A DNA stretch of 37,590 nucleotides, from positions 1-37,590 of the forward strand of contig NZ_QKVL01000049.1 in the NCBI RefSeq assembly GCF_003231275.1, given 5' to 3'. The stretch comes from Pseudomonas huaxiensis. GTDB lineage: Bacteria > Pseudomonadota > Gammaproteobacteria > Pseudomonadales > Pseudomonadaceae. Positions 20,110 to 28,140 of the stretch are shown here, piece after piece (the first letter of the stretch is position 1; each line of letters starts with the position of its first letter). A model generated the notes under the pieces. The model did not search any database. It was given only the letters and a program-made list of their open reading frames with translations, and was not told the DNA's origin. The position numbers and the translations under genes are program-made.

Positions 20110-21673
20110 AGATATGATTTCCCGCCTGGCCGCCATCGGTGGCTATTCGGCGGCGCTTGGCGGCCTGTCCGCGCTGGGCCTGCCGGGCTCGGCCCAGGCG
20201 GCGACCTTCGAACCGCTGAAACTGGCCAGCCGCGCCGGCAACGGCAAAAAAGTCTTGATCGTCGGCGGCGGCATCAGCGGCCTGGTCTCGGCCTACGAAC
20301 TGCGCAAGGCCGGCTTCGAGGTCAAGCTGCTGGAAGCCCGCGACCGCATCGGCGGCCGGGTCTGGACGCTGCGCAATGGCGACCGCATCGAGCACAACGA
20401 CGGCAGCAAGCAGACCGTGGAATTCGACAACGGCCTGTTCTTCAATGCCGGCGCCGCACGCCTGCCCAGCCATCACCTGACCATCCTCGGCTACTGCCGC
20501 GAGCTGGGCGTGGAGCTGGAAGTTCTGGTCAACAGCAGCCGCAACGCCCTGGTCCAGCCGGACCTGAGCAAGCCGCCGCTGCTGTTGCGCCAGGCGGTCA
20601 ACGACACCCGCGGGCACCTGAGCGAGCTGCTGGCGCGCAGTGTCCAGCGCAATAGCCTCGACCAGGAACTGAACGCCGGCGAGCGCAAGGCGCTGCTGGA
20701 TTTCCTCAAGGTCTATGGCGACCTCAATGACGAGCGCCAGTACCGCGGCTCGGTGCGCTCGGGCTACACACGCTTCGCCGGGGCCGGCGACCAGACCCCG
20801 GTGCAGCGCACGCCGGTGGAGCTCGACCGCCTGCTCGACAGCAACCTGCTGTTGCCGCTGGTGTTCGATGAAATCCCGGAATTCTCCGCGACCATGTTCC
20901 AGCCCGTGGGCGGCATGGACCAGATTCCCAAGGCCTTCTATCGCCAGGTCAAGGACGCGGTGCAACTGAACGCCGAGGTGCAGTCGATCCAGACCTCCGA
21001 CCGCGGCAGCCGCGTGGTCTGGCGCGACCGCACCACCGGCCGCCAGCACACCGAAGACGCCGACTACGCCGTGGTCGCCCTGCCCCTGCCGCTGCTGCGC
21101 AAGCTCGACAGCAACTTCACCCCGGCCTTCAAGCAGGCGCTGGAACTGGCCAAGCCGGACAAGGCCAACAAGGTCGCCTGGCAGTCGCCGCGCTTCTGGG
21201 AAACCGATTTCCAGATCTACGGCGGGCTCTCGTACATCAACCATGACGCGCGTTTCCTCTGGTACCCGAGCGACCGCCTGAACAGCGCGCAAGGCGTGCT
21301 GGTGGCGACCTACAACACCGGCGAAATTGCCGAGCGCTTTGCCGGCAAGAGCTGGCAGGAGCAGTTCGCCTCGTCCCGCAGCGCCGTGGAGTCACTGCAC
21401 CCCGGCCACGCGCAGAAGCTCGGGCGCGCGGTGGCGGTCAACTGGTCGAAGATTCCCTTCAGCGAAAGCCCGTGGATCGTCCACGACGAAGTGGTGCAAC
21501 CGGCCTACGACACGCTCAACCAGCCCCAGGGCCGCACCTGGCTGGCCAGCGACGCCCTGGCCCATGGCGGCGTCGGCATCTGGCAGAACAGCGCCGCTGA
21601 ATCCGCCCGTCGCGTGGTCGGCCTGATCGCCGAGCACGCCAACCAGTCCACCCGCAACGTTGCCGCCGCCTGA
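20093..21673 (+). CDS. Tat-exported FAD-dependent amine/L-amino-acid oxidase
   Basis: A 526-residue flavoprotein of the monoamine oxidase/L-amino-acid oxidase family, which oxidises an amine or amino acid to an imine while producing hydrogen peroxide. The N terminus MGLTRRDMISRLAAIGGYSA, ending in a small-residue cleavage region GSAQA, is a twin-arginine signal. So the enzyme is folded with FAD and exported to the periplasm. The FAD-binding motif is VGGGISGLVSAYELRKAGFE, followed by LLEARDRIGGRVWT. A C-terminal HGGVGIWQNSAAESARR contacts flavin in this family. ATG 20093 has TGGAGA eight bases upstream; an in-frame ATG at 20078 is less well placed. The exported RidA-family gene follows. Confidence 0.87.
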   Translation: MGLTRRDMISRLAAIGGYSAALGGLSALGLPGSAQAATFEPLKLASRAGNGKKVLIVGGGISGLVSAYELRKAGFEVKLLEARDRIGGRVWTLRNGDRIEHNDGSKQTVEFDNGLFFNAGAARLPSHHLTILGYCRELGVELEVLVNSSRNALVQPDLSKPPLLLRQAVNDTRGHLSELLARSVQRNSLDQELNAGERKALLDFLKVYGDLNDERQYRGSVRSGYTRFAGAGDQTPVQRTPVELDRLLDSNLLLPLVFDEIPEFSATMFQPVGGMDQIPKAFYRQVKDAVQLNAEVQSIQTSDRGSRVVWRDRTTGRQHTEDADYAVVALPLPLLRKLDSNFTPAFKQALELAKPDKANKVAWQSPRFWETDFQIYGGLSYINHDARFLWYPSDRLNSAQGVLVATYNTGEIAERFAGKSWQEQFASSRSAVESLHPGHAQKLGRAVAVNWSKIPFSESPWIVHDEVVQPAYDTLNQPQGRTWLASDALAHGGVGIWQNSAAESARRVVGLIAEHANQSTRNVAAA

Positions 21674-21691
21674 CCGACAAGGAATGTCTCC

Positions 21692-22198
21692 ATGAACACC
21701 AACACCTTCACCGCCCTCACCCTCGGAGCCCTCATGAGCCTGACCCTGAATGCCGCCCACGCCGACAGCATCCAGCGCGTCAGCCCGCCGGGCTCGACCT
21801 TCCCCATCTCGCAACTGGTCACCGTACCGGCCTCGGCACAACTGACCTTCGTCAGCGGCACCCTGCCCGATGTCGCCGATCCCAAGGCGCCGAAAGGCAG
21901 CATCCAGGCCTACGGCAACACCGAAACCCAGACCCTCTCGGTGCTGAACAAACTGCGCACTGCGCTGCAAAGCCAGGGCCTGGACCTCGGCGATATCGTG
22001 CAACTGCGGGTGTTCCTCGTCGGTGACCCGGACAAGGGCGGCACCCTCGACTTCGCCGGTCTGCAGGCCGCCTACACGAAGTTCTTCGCCACCGCCGAAC
22101 AGCCGAACAAGCCGACCCGCACCGCGTTGCAGGTGGTCGCCCTGCCGTTGCCGGGTGCGCTGGTGGAAATCGAAGCCGTCGCCGCCAAGGCGCCTTGA
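21692..22198 (+). CDS. Exported RidA/YjgF-family protein
   Basis: A 168-residue RidA-family (reactive imine/enamine deaminase) protein with an N-terminal signal peptide (MNTNTFTALTLGALMSLTLN then AAHADS). Most Rid proteins are cytoplasmic, so export is notable. Family features include FVSGTLPD near residue 51, ALQSQGLDLGDIVQLRVFL, and PTRTALQVVALPLPGALVEIE at the C terminus. The arginine in PTRTALQV corresponds to the RidA residue that holds the carboxylate of the substrate. Next to an exported amino-acid oxidase it could hydrolyse the imine product in the periplasm. It lies 18 bases after the oxidase gene. Confidence 0.85.
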   Translation: MNTNTFTALTLGALMSLTLNAAHADSIQRVSPPGSTFPISQLVTVPASAQLTFVSGTLPDVADPKAPKGSIQAYGNTETQTLSVLNKLRTALQSQGLDLGDIVQLRVFLVGDPDKGGTLDFAGLQAAYTKFFATAEQPNKPTRTALQVVALPLPGALVEIEAVAAKAP

Positions 22199-22253
22199 GC
22201 CCGGCCACCCGGCCCCGTCCTCGCACGAAAAAAAACAGCACAGGAAACACGCC

Positions 22254-24704
22254 TTGAACACTGCCCCTTTGTCCCGCTGGCCAGCGGCGACCGCGCGCAC
22301 CCCACTGTTGGGCGCGGCACTGCTTGCCAGCCTGAATATCGCAACCGTCAACGCCGAAGAACCGAGCGACCCCGCCGCCAGCGGCTCGCGCCTGGAAACG
22401 GTGATCGTCACCGGTAGCCGCGGCAGCGAAAAACGCACTGTAACCACCAGCCCGGCGCCAATCGACGTGATCAGCGCCAAGCAACTGCAAGACACCGGCA
22501 AGCCCGGCCTGATGGAAGCCCTCAGCGCCAGCGTCGCCTCCTTCACCCTGCCGGAAAAGACCGGCTGGGACGCCAGCGGCATGGCCCGCGCGCCGAGCCT
22601 GCGCGGACTGAACGCAGCGCAGGTGCTGGTGCTGGTCAACGGCAAACGCCGGCACACCAGCGCCACCCTGAATATCAGCGGGATCAACGCCGGCGCCGCA
22701 CCCGCCGACCTCGACCTGATCCCCATCAGCGCCATCGACCACGTCGAAGTGCTGCGTGACGGCGCCGCCGCCCAGTACGGCTCCGACGCCATCGCCGGGG
22801 TCATCAACGTGATCCTCAAAGCCGACACCAGCGGCACCGCGGTGACCAACGCCGGCCAGGGCTACGACGGCAAGAAGCAGACGGTGCAGCAGAGCCTGAA
22901 CAAGGGCTTCGAAATCGGTAACGACGGCGTGCTGCAACTGGCGCTGGATGCCCGCAGCCAGAACGACGACAACAAGGCCAGCGCCAACGGCTACAGCGTC
23001 GCCGAAGCCCACGAGAAAGCCGGCAAGTCCACCTACGGCGGCTACGGCACGCCGAAGATCAACCTGCTGACCCTCGGCTACAACGCCGAACTGCCGGTGA
23101 ACGATGACCTCAGCCTGTACTCGTTCAGCACCTGGTCCTACCGCAAGGCCGAGCAGGGCCAGAACTTCCGCCTGCCAACCATCGTCAACACCATCACCAC
23201 CGGCCCCAACGGCCGCCCGGCCGGCTACACGCCAACCTGGTACATCGAGGAAGAAGACTTCCAGGCCGCGTTCGGCGCCAAGGGCCTGGCCGGCGACTGG
23301 GACTGGGATCTATCCAGCACCTACGGGCGCAACAGCGCCGAACAAGGCACCTGGAACAACCAGAACCCGTCGCTGGGCGAAGCCACGCCAAACCACTTCA
23401 AGTCCGGCACCTGGATCTCCACCCAACTGACCAGCAACCTCGACCTGCACCGCGGTTTCGACGTTGGCCTGAGCAAACCGCTCGACCTGTCCTGGGGCCT
23501 GGAACAGCGCCGCGACGGCTATGAAGTGGAAGACGGCGACTGGGCCAGTTGGGCCAACGGCGGCTACTGCGTGTCGCCCGGCAACTGCGCCTCGTCGGGG
23601 GCGCAAGTCACCAACGGCATCTCCCCGGCCGAAGCCTCCAGCGAGCACCGCAACAGCGTCGCCAGCTACCTCGACGTCGGCTTCAACCCGTTGCCGCAGT
23701 GGTACGTCGGCACCGCGCTGCGCTACGAGCACTATGATCAGGGCATCGGCGCGACCCGCAGCGGCAAGCTCAGCACCCGCTACGAGTTCACCCCGCAACT
23801 GGCGGTGCGCGCCACGGTGAGCAACGGCTTCCGCGCGCCATCGTTGGCCAACAGCCTGTTCAGCGCCCGCTCCACCACCTATGGCGTGGTCGATGGCGTC
23901 TACCAGTCGATCAACTACGGCGTGCTGCCGGTGGATTCGGCGGCGGCCAAGGCCCTGGGTGCCGAAGCGCTGAAGCCGGAAAAGTCCGCCAACTACAGCC
24001 TTGGCTTGACCTTCCAGCCGACGGACCGGCTGTCGTTCACCGCCGACGCCTACCTGATCAACGTGCGTGACCGCATCACCCTGACCGGCACCCTGCTCGG
24101 CAGCGAAGTGACCCAGACCCTGGTGGCCAACGGCATCACCTCGACCTCCGGCGGGCAGTACTTCACCAACGGCGCCAACACCCGCACCAAGGGCGTGGAT
24201 TTGGTCGGCAACTATGACCAGGACCTCGGCGCGCTGGGCAGCGTCAAGTGGACCGCGGCCTGGAACTGGAACGACACCGAGATCCTCGACTACAAGGAAA
24301 GCGTCAACATTCTTGGCCGCAACTACGACCTGATGAACCGCCAGGCACGCAACTTCATCACCGGCGTGCAGCCGAAAACCAAGCTGATCCTGGGCGGCAA
24401 CTGGCGGCTGGACCGCTACAACGTCAACCTTGGGCTGACCCGCTACGGTTCGTACCGCGAGGTCAACGACGCCAACGACCGCTCGCTCGACAGGGTCTAC
24501 AAGGCGCGCTGGATCACCGACCTGGACGTGGGCTACCAGTTGACCAAGAGCCTGAACCTGGCGGTCGGCGCGAAGAACCTTTTCGACATCTACCCCGAGC
24601 GGCAGTCGCCGAGCAGCAAGACCATGGTCAAGAGCTATGGGGCGTATTCGCCGTATGGCTTTACCGGGGGGTATTACTACACGCGGTTGACGTATGACTT
24701 CTGA
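22254..24704 (+). CDS. TonB-dependent outer-membrane receptor
   Basis: An 816-residue receptor without an STN domain, so it is a transporter rather than a surface signaller. TTG 22254 is the likely start: AGGAAA lies eight bases upstream and a signal peptide follows directly (LLGAALLASLNIATVNA). The TonB box is near LETVIVTGSRG. Plug motifs are RAPSLRGLNAAQVLVLVNGKR and RDGAAAQYGSDAIAGVINVI in outline. The barrel ends ...YYYTRLTYDF. No in-frame ATG is well placed near the signal peptide. Its position after an amino-acid oxidase and exported RidA suggests import of a nitrogen- or sulfur-containing organic compound rather than iron, which is inference. Confidence 0.87.
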   Translation: MNTAPLSRWPAATARTPLLGAALLASLNIATVNAEEPSDPAASGSRLETVIVTGSRGSEKRTVTTSPAPIDVISAKQLQDTGKPGLMEALSASVASFTLPEKTGWDASGMARAPSLRGLNAAQVLVLVNGKRRHTSATLNISGINAGAAPADLDLIPISAIDHVEVLRDGAAAQYGSDAIAGVINVILKADTSGTAVTNAGQGYDGKKQTVQQSLNKGFEIGNDGVLQLALDARSQNDDNKASANGYSVAEAHEKAGKSTYGGYGTPKINLLTLGYNAELPVNDDLSLYSFSTWSYRKAEQGQNFRLPTIVNTITTGPNGRPAGYTPTWYIEEEDFQAAFGAKGLAGDWDWDLSSTYGRNSAEQGTWNNQNPSLGEATPNHFKSGTWISTQLTSNLDLHRGFDVGLSKPLDLSWGLEQRRDGYEVEDGDWASWANGGYCVSPGNCASSGAQVTNGISPAEASSEHRNSVASYLDVGFNPLPQWYVGTALRYEHYDQGIGATRSGKLSTRYEFTPQLAVRATVSNGFRAPSLANSLFSARSTTYGVVDGVYQSINYGVLPVDSAAAKALGAEALKPEKSANYSLGLTFQPTDRLSFTADAYLINVRDRITLTGTLLGSEVTQTLVANGITSTSGGQYFTNGANTRTKGVDLVGNYDQDLGALGSVKWTAAWNWNDTEILDYKESVNILGRNYDLMNRQARNFITGVQPKTKLILGGNWRLDRYNVNLGLTRYGSYREVNDANDRSLDRVYKARWITDLDVGYQLTKSLNLAVGAKNLFDIYPERQSPSSKTMVKSYGAYSPYGFTGGYYYTRLTYDF

Positions 24705-24766
24705 TTGATTGTTGGGGGTATCCACACATCTCTCTGCCAGTCGCAAACCGCCAGTCACTCGCAATC

Positions 24767-24962
24767 CTGTAGGAGCGGCCGTTAGCCGCGATGGGCCGCA
24801 AAGCGGCCCTAATTCCATGCAGCACCCGGTCACTGGCGGGTTGGGATCTCACATTCAGGCATCCTCAAGGGCGAAAGAAATGCCGGGTTTAGACAGCCAT
24901 CTCGTGCTGGATGGTTTGGGGGCCGCTGTGCGGCCCATCGCGGCTAACGGCCGCTCCTACAG
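24767..24962. repeat. Long-spaced inverted pair of REP elements
   Basis: The 33 bases at 24767-24799 (beginning CTGTAGGAGCGGCCGTTAGC) recur as an exact reverse complement at 24930-24962. About 130 bases with no apparent gene lie between them. They form part of the gap between the receptor gene and the monooxygenase operon. The remaining gap (24963-25064) is AT-rich and should hold the promoter of the monooxygenase operon. Confidence 0.8.
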
Positions 24963-25064
24963 AGTCCGCGTCTTGCCCGCGAGATTTGTAAATGGCCCAA
25001 CAAACTACCCAACCTCAAAATTCAATTTATTGATATTAATCAATTTATGTAATGCGCAATTTAC

Positions 25065-25155
25065 ATAATTAGCATAGAAGAAAATGTGCTTTCACAGGCA
25101 GCTTTCCCGCGTTTAAGGTCTATCCCACAGACCGACCCCTTTCCTGGCGGAGGCC
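25065..25155 (+). promoter_or_regulatory. Shared promoter/leader element, copy B
   Basis: Second copy of the element described at 19835-19918: ATAATTA at 25065, TAGAA at 25075, CTTTCACA at 25089-25096, GACCGACCCC at about 25130-25139 and CCTGGCGGAGGC at 25143-25154. The AT-rich upstream block (25018-25064) includes TTTATGT as in copy A. GAGGCC at 25150-25155 can pair with GGCCTC at about 25176-25181. It lies 64-154 bases ahead of the first monooxygenase gene. Confidence 0.5.
25084..25116 (+). CDS. Possible ten-residue leader peptide
   Basis: ATG 25084 opens a short frame, MCFHRQLSRV, closed by TAA at 25114-25116. It lies inside the shared leader element and is preceded by AGAAGAAA, a weak ribosome site. 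It shares the HRQ triplet and a neighbouring cysteine with the larger leader frame at 19921 (DFCHRQ). Very short frames occur often by chance, so the support is the position and the resemblance only. Confidence 0.3.
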   Translation: MCFHRQLSRV

Positions 25156-25218
25156 GTTATCGACGACTGAAGCCGGGCCTCTCCCCGCGCTTCGTCCCCT
25201 TCTCCTCAGGAGCGAAGC

Positions 25219-26553
25219 ATGAGCAAACGACAGATCAAACTCGGCGCGATGATCCATGGTGTCGGTCACGGCTGGGGCGAGTGGCGCCATCCGGACGCTC
25301 TGGCCGATGCCAGCGTCAACTTCGGCTACTACAAGCAACAGGCGCAACTGGCCGAAGGCGCGAAGTTCGACTTCGCTTTCATTGCCGACAGCCTGCACAT
25401 CCACGCCAAATCCAGCCCGCACTACCTCAACCGCTTCGAACCACTGACCATCCTCTCCGCCCTGGCCGCCGTCACCGAGCACATCGGCCTGGTGGCGACC
25501 ATCACCGTCAGCTACACCGAACCCTTCCAGGTCGCCCGGCAACTGGCCTCGCTCGACCATATCAGCGGCGGTCGCGCCGGCTGGAACGTGGTCACCTCGT
25601 GGCTGTCCGGCACCGCCGACAACTTCGGCAAGGCCGAGCACCCGCCGCATGCCGAGCGCTACCGCATCGCCAAGGAACACGTGCAAGTGGTCCAGGGCCT
25701 GTGGGATTCCTGGGAAGACGACGCGCTGGTGCGGGACAAGCAGAGCGGCCAGTTCTTCGACCCGGACAAGCTGCACGCGCTGGAGCACAAGGGCGAATTC
25801 TTCAAGGTCAAGGGCCCGCTGAACATCGCCCGCTCGCGCCAGGGCCAGCCGCTGATCTTCCAGGCCGGCACCTCCGAGGACGGCCGCAACTTCGCCGCAC
25901 GCCAGGCCGACGCGATCTTCGTCAGCCCCGACGGTTTCAGCGACGCCCGCGCCTACTACCAGGACCTCAAGCAGCGGGCGAAAAACTTCGGCCGCAACCC
26001 GGACGAGCTGTTCATCCTGCCGGGCATCCGTCCCATCGTCGGCCTCGATGCCGACGACGCCGAGCAGCGCTACCAGCAGGCGGCGGCGCTGGTCAGCATT
26101 GATGACGCGCTGGTCGCCCTCGGCCGGCCGTTCAACGACTACGACTTCAGCGGCCATGATCTCGACGCGCCGTTCCCCGACCTCGGCGACCTCGGCAGCC
26201 AGAGCCACAAGGGCTCCTCCGACTACCTCAAGCAACTGGCCCGCGACGAAGGCCTGAGTTTGCGCCAAGTGGCGCTGCGTTTCTCGGCGCCGAAACGGGA
26301 CTTCGTCGGCACCGCCGAGGAAGTCGCCAACGCCGTGCAGGACTGGTTCGAACACGGCGCGGCAGACGGTTTCATCATCAATTCGCTGCTGCCCGACGGC
26401 CTGCAACGCTTCACCGAAACGGTGGTGCCGTTGCTGCAGGAACGCGGCCTGCTGCGCCAGGAATACGAAGGCCAGACCCTTCGCGACAACTTCGGCCTGG
26501 CAGTGCCAGCCAACCGCTACACCTTGCGTCGCACCCAGGAAGCGGTCGCCTGA
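25219..26553 (+). CDS. NtaA/DszA/DmoA-type FMN-dependent monooxygenase
   Basis: A 444-residue cytoplasmic luciferase-like monooxygenase of the NtaA/SnaA/DszA branch, which uses reduced FMN from a separate reductase and oxygen to cleave C-N or C-S bonds. Typical family blocks: GAMIHGVGHGWGEWRHPDA, FDFAFIADSLHI, RFEPLTILSALAAVTEHIGL, SLDHISGGRAGWNVVTSW, HPPHAERY and IFQAGTSEDGRNFAARQADA. CAGGAG at about 25207-25212 sets the start. No flavin reductase is encoded nearby. The substrate cannot be named; family members act on nitrilotriacetate, dibenzothiophene sulfone and dimethyl sulfide. The SsuD-like gene follows after 67 bases. Confidence 0.87.
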   Translation: MSKRQIKLGAMIHGVGHGWGEWRHPDALADASVNFGYYKQQAQLAEGAKFDFAFIADSLHIHAKSSPHYLNRFEPLTILSALAAVTEHIGLVATITVSYTEPFQVARQLASLDHISGGRAGWNVVTSWLSGTADNFGKAEHPPHAERYRIAKEHVQVVQGLWDSWEDDALVRDKQSGQFFDPDKLHALEHKGEFFKVKGPLNIARSRQGQPLIFQAGTSEDGRNFAARQADAIFVSPDGFSDARAYYQDLKQRAKNFGRNPDELFILPGIRPIVGLDADDAEQRYQQAAALVSIDDALVALGRPFNDYDFSGHDLDAPFPDLGDLGSQSHKGSSDYLKQLARDEGLSLRQVALRFSAPKRDFVGTAEEVANAVQDWFEHGAADGFIINSLLPDGLQRFTETVVPLLQERGLLRQEYEGQTLRDNFGLAVPANRYTLRRTQEAVA

Positions 26554-26620
26554 ACCGCCCCAAGCCCATTCCGCCCGCGCCGAGCGCGGGCCACTCTGAC
26601 ACGCACAAGGAGTTTGCCCC

Positions 26621-27724
26621 ATGAGCCTCGAATTCATCGGCCTGATCGGCCCCCAGGAAGCCAGCGAATCCCAGGCGCCACGCGGCCCGAGCGTTGACCT
26701 GGAATTCATCAAGGCCTTCGCCCAGGCCCAGGAATACGGCGGGTTCGACAAAGCCCTGCTGGCGGTCAACACCAGCGCCGCCGACTCGCTGATCATCGCC
26801 AGCCATGTCGCCGCCTACACCGAGAAACTCGGCCTGCTGGTGGCCCACCGTCCGGGCTTCCAGGCGCCGACCTTCGCCGCCCGCCAGTTCGCCACCCTCG
26901 ACCAGCTCAGCCGCGGCCGCGCCTCGATCAACGTCATCACTGGCGGCGACAGCGGCGACCTGCAACGTGACGGCGACTTCATCGACAAGGACGCCCGCTA
27001 CGCCCGCACCGACGAATACCTCGACGTGGTCAAGCAGACCTGGACCGCGACCCAACCCTTCAGCCACGAAGGCGCGCACTACCACGTCGAAGACAACCTG
27101 ACCCTGATCAAGCCGCTGCAAAAGCCCCACGTGCCGATCTACTTCTCGGGCGCATCCGATGCCGCCGTCGAAGTCGCAGCCAAGCACGCCGACGTCTACA
27201 TGATGTGGGGCGAGCCGCTGGAACAGGTGCGCGAGCGCATCGCCAAAGTGCGCAAGGCGGCGGCCAAATATGGCCGCGAGAAACACATTCGCTTCAGCCT
27301 GTCGCTGCGACCGATCCTCGGCGCCACCGAAGAGGCCGCCTGGGCCCGCGCCGAACAGATCCTGGCCGACGCCCGCGTGCTGCATGAACTGCGCGCAAGC
27401 AAGCGTCGCGAATTCAACGTGGGCAAAAACAACATCGGCTCGGCGCGCCTGGTGGAACTGGCCAGCCAGAAAGTGGTGCACGACAAACGCCTGTGGACCG
27501 CGATCGCCGCGCTGACCGGCGCCGCCGGCAACTCCACCTCGCTGGTGGGGACCGCCGACCAGGTCGCAGATGCGGCGCTGGAGTACTACAACCTCGGCGT
27601 GACCACCTTCCTGTTCCGCGGCTTCGACCAACTGCGCGACGCGGTGGAGTACGGCCAGGACCTGCTGCCACGAATTCGTGCGCGGGTAGCCGAGCAGGCG
27701 CAGGGCAAACGCGCCAACGGCTGA
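26621..27724 (+). CDS. SsuD-like FMN-dependent monooxygenase
   Basis: A 367-residue luciferase-like monooxygenase closest in pattern to alkanesulfonate monooxygenases. Blocks include HRPGFQAPTFAARQFATLDQ, SRGRASINVITGGDSGDLQRDGD, YARTDEYLDVVKQTW, and VPIYFSGASDAAVEVAAKHAD. It should release sulfite from a sulfonate, or oxidise a similar compound, using FMNH2 supplied in trans. AAGGAG at about 26608-26613 precedes the start. It is co-transcribed with the NtaA-type gene; together they suggest stepwise scavenging of an organosulfur or organonitrogen compound. No ABC importer is in this operon, so uptake may use the TonB receptor encoded upstream or other systems. Confidence 0.87.
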   Translation: MSLEFIGLIGPQEASESQAPRGPSVDLEFIKAFAQAQEYGGFDKALLAVNTSAADSLIIASHVAAYTEKLGLLVAHRPGFQAPTFAARQFATLDQLSRGRASINVITGGDSGDLQRDGDFIDKDARYARTDEYLDVVKQTWTATQPFSHEGAHYHVEDNLTLIKPLQKPHVPIYFSGASDAAVEVAAKHADVYMMWGEPLEQVRERIAKVRKAAAKYGREKHIRFSLSLRPILGATEEAAWARAEQILADARVLHELRASKRREFNVGKNNIGSARLVELASQKVVHDKRLWTAIAALTGAAGNSTSLVGTADQVADAALEYYNLGVTTFLFRGFDQLRDAVEYGQDLLPRIRARVAEQAQGKRANG

Positions 27725-27740
27725 ATTCAAGGCAAAAAAA

Positions 27741-27764
27741 ACCGCCAGTAACCCTACTGGCGGT
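27741..27764 (-). terminator. Intrinsic terminator acting on the minus strand
   Basis: ACCGCCAGTA, a four-base loop, then TACTGGCGGT form a perfect ten-pair hairpin. The A-run at 27734-27741 reads as a T-run after the hairpin only on the minus strand. So it would stop transcripts running leftward, although no minus-strand gene lies to its right. In the plus direction the hairpin follows the SsuD-like stop by 16 bases but lacks a T-run. Confidence 0.65.
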
Positions 27765-27924
27765 GAAACGTAGCGCAGATATGAAGATAGTGCCGTCGCA
27801 CCCTGGACGACCCGGTCCAGAGGAACGACGTCAGTATCACCGCCCAACGTTCACACTGCTTGCTCCTGCCTGCCAATAGCTTGGCTGTGGTTGCCATGGC
27901 CGGCACCGTATCTGTGTCTGCTGC

Positions 27925-27987
27925 ATCTGTAGGAGCGAGCTTGCTCGCGATGGCGCCCTGATCGCGAGCAAGCTCGCTCCTACAGAT
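27925..27987. repeat. Perfect 27-bp inverted pair of REP elements
   Basis: ATCTGTAGGAGCGAGCTTGC and the next seven bases (27925-27951) are followed, after nine bases, by their exact reverse complement (27961-27987). This is the same REP core (GTAGGAGCGAGCTTGCTCGCG) found singly at 34121-34142. The flanking 27765-27924 and 27988-28039 show no credible gene; a minus-strand frame across it is composed largely of REP sequence. Confidence 0.8.
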
Positions 27988-28039
27988 ACAGTGGGCGCGC
28001 AAGACATAACTATCAACGCCACGCGATAACACTCCAGTT

Positions 28040-28058
28040 CTATCATTGCGCGTGATAG
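28040..28058 (+). promoter_or_regulatory. Candidate LysR-type (MexT-like) operator before mexE
   Basis: CTATCA, seven bases, TGATAG form a perfect interrupted palindrome containing the T-N11-A core used by LysR regulators. A related CTATCA/GCGATAA pair lies at about 28010-28029. It sits about 80 bases ahead of the mexE start, where MexT binds in P. aeruginosa. No mexT gene is adjacent in this window, so the regulator would act from elsewhere. Confidence 0.5.
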
Positions 28059-28140
28059 TCACCTTCGCTTCGTTCGATTCGTCCCCACCCGCGCCTGAAC
28101 GCAGAATCCGCCCACTATCAATATATTGGCGGAGTTCTCC

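Noticed and set aside
22023..22253. N-terminal extension of the TonB receptor into the RidA-family gene
   Set aside because: It overlaps the upstream gene in another frame and places the signal peptide internally. TTG 22254 with AGGAAA is the better start.
27754..28062. 102-codon minus-strand frame after the SsuD-like gene
   Set aside because: Much of it is the translated REP palindrome (SELARD...IASKLAPT pattern), a common false gene in Pseudomonas.
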